A DNA stretch of 64,000 nt from G963664225 sp964538065. GTDB taxonomy: Bacteria; Verrucomicrobiota; Verrucomicrobiia; Limisphaerales; UBA1319. The notes beneath the pieces are model-generated. The model did no database searches and had not been told where the DNA came from. It worked only from the letters and a program-made list of their open reading frames with translations. The position numbers and the translations under genes were made by a program. Each line of letters begins with the position of its first letter. Within the stretch, counting starts at the first letter, position 1. The stretch lies in contig CAZIDG010000001.1 of NCBI GenBank assembly GCA_964538065.1, forward strand, positions 87,936-151,935. The letters run 5' to 3'. Positions 60,903 through 64,000 of this stretch are shown here, one piece after another.

Positions 60903-61727
60903 TCAGCCGAAGAAGGGATTATGTTCAAGTTCCTCCGCCACGGTGGTTAATGGCCCGTGACCAGGACAGAGCACTGTTGAGGGGGGAAGGCTCAGAATCT
61001 GTTCCCGTACTTTCTGCTTGAGAAGCTCTGCTGACATGAAGCCTCGCCCCATGGAACCCGCAAACAAACAGTCCCCCACCATGGCAATGCCCGGGATATC
61101 TCCGGGAAATCCGCTCACAACGTAGGTGACACCATCCGGACTGTGGCCGGGGGTTTCGCGATTGGCAACGCGCAAGGAACCCACATTGATGCCGACATCG
61201 GCACGGTTCTGTTGTTCTGAGGGGGGATTCAGAGTCTTGCCATGTGCCTGGATTGCAGGGAAATGCCTTCGCAAAGCCCCCATGGCGCATACATGATCCT
61301 CGTGATTGTGGGTGATAAACAGATGCTGAACGTCCAGTCCATGTTCACGGACAAGGGCTATGATAGGATCACAGTTCCAGCCGGTATCGAAGAGGGCAGC
61401 CTCTCGTGTGTTGCCATCCCAAACCAGATAGCAGTTTACGGCATTCCCATACCGCTCCGTGGTGATTTGCTGCCAGGCATGCCAGACATTGACATTGACT
61501 GGCTTGGGGAGCCAACCCGCAGCGATGGCCTCCAATCGACGTGGGTGAAGGTTGAGATGTCTGGCCAGCGAACCCAGATTGGGGTAGGGTGCCGATTGCC
61601 CCGTTTCTTCAAATATGACATACGCATGCACGGGAACGCCTGCCTGCCTGGCAGCAGCTTCAACTGTAATTTTGGCAGCTGTCCTGGCTTTGCGGACAAT
61701 GTCACCTGCGTGATCCTCTAAATGCAT
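60903..61727 (-). CDS. XRE-type helix-turn-helix fused to a metallo-beta-lactamase-fold hydrolase
   Basis: Residues 9-68 of this 274-residue protein form an XRE/Cro-like helix-turn-helix (IVRKARTAAKITVEAAARQA, with PYPNLGSLARHLNLHPRRLE). Residues 80-270 are a metallo-beta-lactamase domain with the zinc motif H140-N-H142-E-D144-H145, the further His in ETPGHSPDG, the Asp in MVGDCLFAG and the last His in CPGHGPLTT. The layout is of the glyoxalase II-like/thiolesterase type, so small-molecule hydrolysis is likely. The combination suggests a DNA-binding enzyme or a structural reuse of the helix-turn-helix. It converges with gatA around the hairpin at 60862-60891. Confidence 0.9.
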   Translation of the reverse strand: MHLEDHAGDIVRKARTAAKITVEAAARQAGVPVHAYVIFEETGQSAPYPNLGSLARHLNLHPRRLEAIAAGWLPKPVNVNVWHAWQQITTERYGNAVNCYLVWDGNTREAALFDTGWNCDPIIALVREHGLDVQHLFITHNHEDHVCAMGALRRHFPAIQAHGKTLNPPSEQQNRADVGINVGSLRVANRETPGHSPDGVTYVVSGFPGDIPGIAMVGDCLFAGSMGRGFMSAELLKQKVREQILSLPPSTVLCPGHGPLTTVAEELEHNPFFG

Positions 61728-61918
61728 GGCTGAAAGTAACCCGGCTCAGGACAAAATTCCAGCAACAGGAGACGGGCGGAATGGGATTCGGAAGAGGGGG
61801 CACGACGGCAATAACAGGAAGACGTTGAAATGAAGGCAGATTTTCATTAGGTTCTTCTCGATAACATCGCTTGTGAATACAGTGGAATGTAGCTGATCAA
61901 TAAAATGGCTCCTGTGTT

Positions 61919-63142
61919 ATGAATATGAGCTGCAAAAAAGGGACCTTGGAATGCCTGGTGCGCGCGGCCGTACACCATGCCGCATCGGGATGCTTGATTC
62001 GCATGGTTGCATTTGCCTCTCTGGCAGCCATGATCACGGTTCTTTCGGGGTGTGGAAAACCTGAAAGCCAGCCTTCCGGACAGGCAGATGTCATTAAGAT
62101 TGGAGAAATCGTTTCATTGACGGGCAAGGAGGCTACGTACGGTGTCTCCTCCCACAATGCAACACTCATGGCGGTGGATGAGCTCAATGCAGCAGGAGGG
62201 TTGCTTGGACGCAAGGTGCAGTTGATCAGTGACGACGATCAATCCAAGGCAGGGGAAGCTGCCACGGTGGCTCATAAGCTGATTTCCCGGGACAAAGTGA
62301 TTGCCATTCTGGGGGAGGTGGTATCCTCGCGCTCCCTGGAGGCGGCACCCATCTGCCAGCAGTTCAAAATTCCAATGGTCTCGCCTGCGTCAACCAATCC
62401 CAAGGTAACCGAGGTGGGGGATCGGATATTTCGGGTCTGCTTTACCGATTTGTTCCAAGGGGCGGTGATAGCCGATTTTGCATCCAAAAATCTCAAGGTT
62501 ACCAAGGCGGCGGTATTGACCGATTTGAAGAGTGACTACAGCAAGGGTCTTGCCCAATGCTTTAAGGAGCGGTTTGTAAAAAATGGCGGCCAGGTGATTG
62601 CCGAACCCAATTACAGTGGTGGAGACAAGGATTTTAAGGCTCAGTTGACAGCGATCAAGGCGGCCGGTCCGGATGTGGTTGTCATTCCTGGTTACTATAC
62701 TGATGTGGGATTGATCGCGCTCCAGGCGGAGCAATTGGGCATGAAGGTGCCAATGCTTGGGGGCGATGGTTGGGAGTCCCCCAAACTTCTGGAACTGGGC
62801 GGCGCAGCCTTGGAAGGTCATTTCTTTTCCACACACTATTCTCCAGACAAGGATTCACCCATGGTGAAAAATTTTGTGAAATCCTACCAGGAACGGTTCA
62901 AACAAGTGCCGGATGCCCTGGCTGCTCTGGGGTATGATTCAGCTCTCATTTTGTTCGATGCCATAAAACGTGCCGGGAGCCTTGAAAGTGACAAGATCCG
63001 CGATGCCCTGGCCGCAACGCAGGGATTTGAAGCGGTGACGGGCAAGATCAGCATGGACGCCCAGCGTAATCCAACCAAGCCGGCGGTGATTTTGACCATC
63101 AAAGGCGGGCAGTTTAAATATGTGGATTCTGTAACCCCATAA
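61919..63142 (+). CDS. Branched-chain amino acid ABC transporter substrate-binding lipoprotein (LivJ-like)
   Basis: This 407-residue binding protein has the type-I periplasmic-binding fold of LivJ/LivK: IGEIVSLTGKEATYGVSSHN, ELNAAGGLLGRKVQLISDDD and ISRDKVIAILGEVVSSRS, then PDVVVIPGYYTDVG. The lipobox is TVLSGC near residue 45, so it is membrane-tethered, as many Gram-negative versions are not. The ATG at 61919 gives a long leader; the ATG at 62003 (MVAFASLAAM) gives a more normal lipoprotein signal and may be the true start. It is followed 35 bases later by the LivH-like permease. The ligand could be an amino acid or urea. Confidence 0.93.
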   Translation: MNMSCKKGTLECLVRAAVHHAASGCLIRMVAFASLAAMITVLSGCGKPESQPSGQADVIKIGEIVSLTGKEATYGVSSHNATLMAVDELNAAGGLLGRKVQLISDDDQSKAGEAATVAHKLISRDKVIAILGEVVSSRSLEAAPICQQFKIPMVSPASTNPKVTEVGDRIFRVCFTDLFQGAVIADFASKNLKVTKAAVLTDLKSDYSKGLAQCFKERFVKNGGQVIAEPNYSGGDKDFKAQLTAIKAAGPDVVVIPGYYTDVGLIALQAEQLGMKVPMLGGDGWESPKLLELGGAALEGHFFSTHYSPDKDSPMVKNFVKSYQERFKQVPDALAALGYDSALILFDAIKRAGSLESDKIRDALAATQGFEAVTGKISMDAQRNPTKPAVILTIKGGQFKYVDSVTP

Positions 63143-63177
63143 ATATAACACTCTCATCCCTGATTTTTGTGTAGCCA

Positions 63178-64000
63178 TTGTCCTCTTTGCTGCAACAACT
63201 GATTAACGGCATCTCCCTGGGCGCCATCTACGCATTGTGTGCCCTGGGATATACCATGGTCTATGGGGTGTTGCGGTTTATCAATTTTGCTCATGGAGAT
63301 GTGTTCATGCTGGGGGCGTTTGCCGGATTTTATCTGGCTCCTTGGGTGGGCAGGGTGTTGCCTCCCCAATCGGTGGGAGGTGGTTTGGTTATACTGCTGG
63401 CGGCAATGATCCTATGTGCCATTTTGGGTGTGGTTATTGAGAAACTTGCCTACCGCCCGCTTCGAAACCATCCCAAGTTGACGGTGCTCATTACCGCCAT
63501 AGGTGTATCCCTTCTCCTGGAATTTAGCGGGCAACGCTTTTTCGGTGCGGATCCGAAAGCTTTCCCCACCCTTGTGCCGCATCGCCAGTATACCCCAATG
63601 GCCAATCTAACCATTGGAAGCGATCAATTGATTGTGATGGGGCTGACTGTGGTCTTGTTGGCGGCTTTGTGGTACATCGTGATGCATACCCGCATGGGGA
63701 CTGCGATGCGAGCGGTGGCGTTCAATCCTCAAGCCGCCTCGCTTGTAGGCATCAATATTGACGCAGTCATCTCGTTTACCTTCGCCCTGGGATCCGCTCT
63801 TGCGGGGGCGGCGGGCATTCTCTATGCCATGAATTATCCCGCCATAGACCCGCTTATGGGGGTTCTCCCTGGACTTAAAGCCTTTGTAGCAGCCGTGTTA
63901 GGTGGCATTGGCAACATCGCGGGGGCCGCGTTGGGTGGGCTCTTGTTGGGCATCATTGAGACACTGGTCGGGGGCACAGGGTGGTCAACGTATCGGGATG
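63178..64000 (+). CDS. Branched-chain amino acid ABC transporter permease (LivH-like), 3'-truncated
   Basis: An open frame from a TTG at 63178 runs off the end of the window with no stop. Its product starts MSSLLQQLINGISLGAIYAL and continues with GYTMVYGVLRFINFAHGDVF, the hallmark start of LivH. Later blocks are VVIEKLAYRPLRNHPKL, MRAVAFNPQAASLVGINID and AVLGGIGNIAGAALGG, the last being the cytoplasmic coupling region. A second in-frame TTG lies at 63187; no ATG fits. LivM, LivG and LivF are expected beyond the window. Confidence 0.92.
   Translation, partial: MSSLLQQLINGISLGAIYALCALGYTMVYGVLRFINFAHGDVFMLGAFAGFYLAPWVGRVLPPQSVGGGLVILLAAMILCAILGVVIEKLAYRPLRNHPKLTVLITAIGVSLLLEFSGQRFFGADPKAFPTLVPHRQYTPMANLTIGSDQLIVMGLTVVLLAALWYIVMHTRMGTAMRAVAFNPQAASLVGINIDAVISFTFALGSALAGAAGILYAMNYPAIDPLMGVLPGLKAFVAAVLGGIGNIAGAALGGLLLGIIETLVGGTGWSTYRD

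Noticed and set aside
1..64000. CRISPR arrays, insertion sequences, prophage, toxin-antitoxin or defence islands
   Set aside because: No direct-repeat arrays, transposases, integrases or phage genes were found; the genes are chromosomal house-keeping and catabolic functions.

Overview
The window reads as ordinary, gene-dense chromosomal DNA from a moderately GC-rich Gram-negative bacterium, most likely a member of the Verrucomicrobiota. This is an inference from gene content, not from a database search. The supporting traits are a XylR-type (periplasmic-binding fold plus AraC) sugar regulator, a SET protein, a Ski2-like helicase with a long DUF3516-like tail, a DA1-like LIM metallopeptidase, a large secreted ankyrin protein, a glutaminase-A-like (DUF4965/DUF1793) hydrolase and several PVC-style domain fusions. 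RND/TolC exporters and many signal peptides and lipoproteins fit a two-membrane cell. I found no rRNA, tRNA, insertion sequence, prophage, CRISPR array or integration site. All large reading frames are intact; only the first and last genes are cut by the window edge.

Layout. 1-4.1 kb: RND efflux adaptor and pump. 4.2-11.1 kb: atypical RpiB-like isomerase, UppP, then a tight plus-strand run of Tat-exported sugar isomerase, SET protein, Ski2-like helicase and YjbQ, followed by an exported esterase ending at a clear terminator. 11.3-13.3 kb: UvrD/Rep helicase. 13.4-18.9 kb (minus): histidine kinase, response regulator and ankyrin protein. 19.1-23.3 kb (minus): GatB, TolC and a TetA-like MFS exporter. 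23.4-26.5 kb (plus): YfgM-like protein, UDP-glucose dehydrogenase, MutT and a uracil-DNA glycosylase. 26.5-33.0 kb (minus): UvrA, a large exported TPR protein, a candidate structured small RNA (27101-27308) and an exported peroxiredoxin. 33.1-38.2 kb (plus): HAD-Nudix fusion, FolB, TilS and FtsH. 38.2-44.7 kb (mainly minus): YqgE, transketolase, ThiS, DA1-like peptidase, ThiH and a papain-like protease, with a 37-codon lipoprotein on the plus strand.

44.9-54.2 kb is a galactoside-use locus: XylR-type regulator, a 1455-residue GH2/GtaA-like fusion enzyme, GalK, GalT and a sugar-porter permease. The enzyme would release sugar outside the cytoplasm, the permease import it, and GalK/GalT feed it into UDP-sugar metabolism. 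54.5-56.4 kb: a beta-propeller/dihaem cytochrome. 56.5-58.6 kb (minus): LarB-LarC, part of nickel-pincer cofactor synthesis. 58.7-60.8 kb: GatC, a VOC protein and GatA; GatB lies about 35 kb away. 60.9-64.0 kb: an XRE/metallo-beta-lactamase fusion and the start of a branched-chain amino acid ABC importer that runs off the window.

The items most worth a second look are the SET/helicase operon, the candidate small RNA, the GH2-GtaA fusion, the HAD-Nudix fusion, the DA1-like LIM peptidase inside a thiamine operon and the kinase/regulator/ankyrin cassette.
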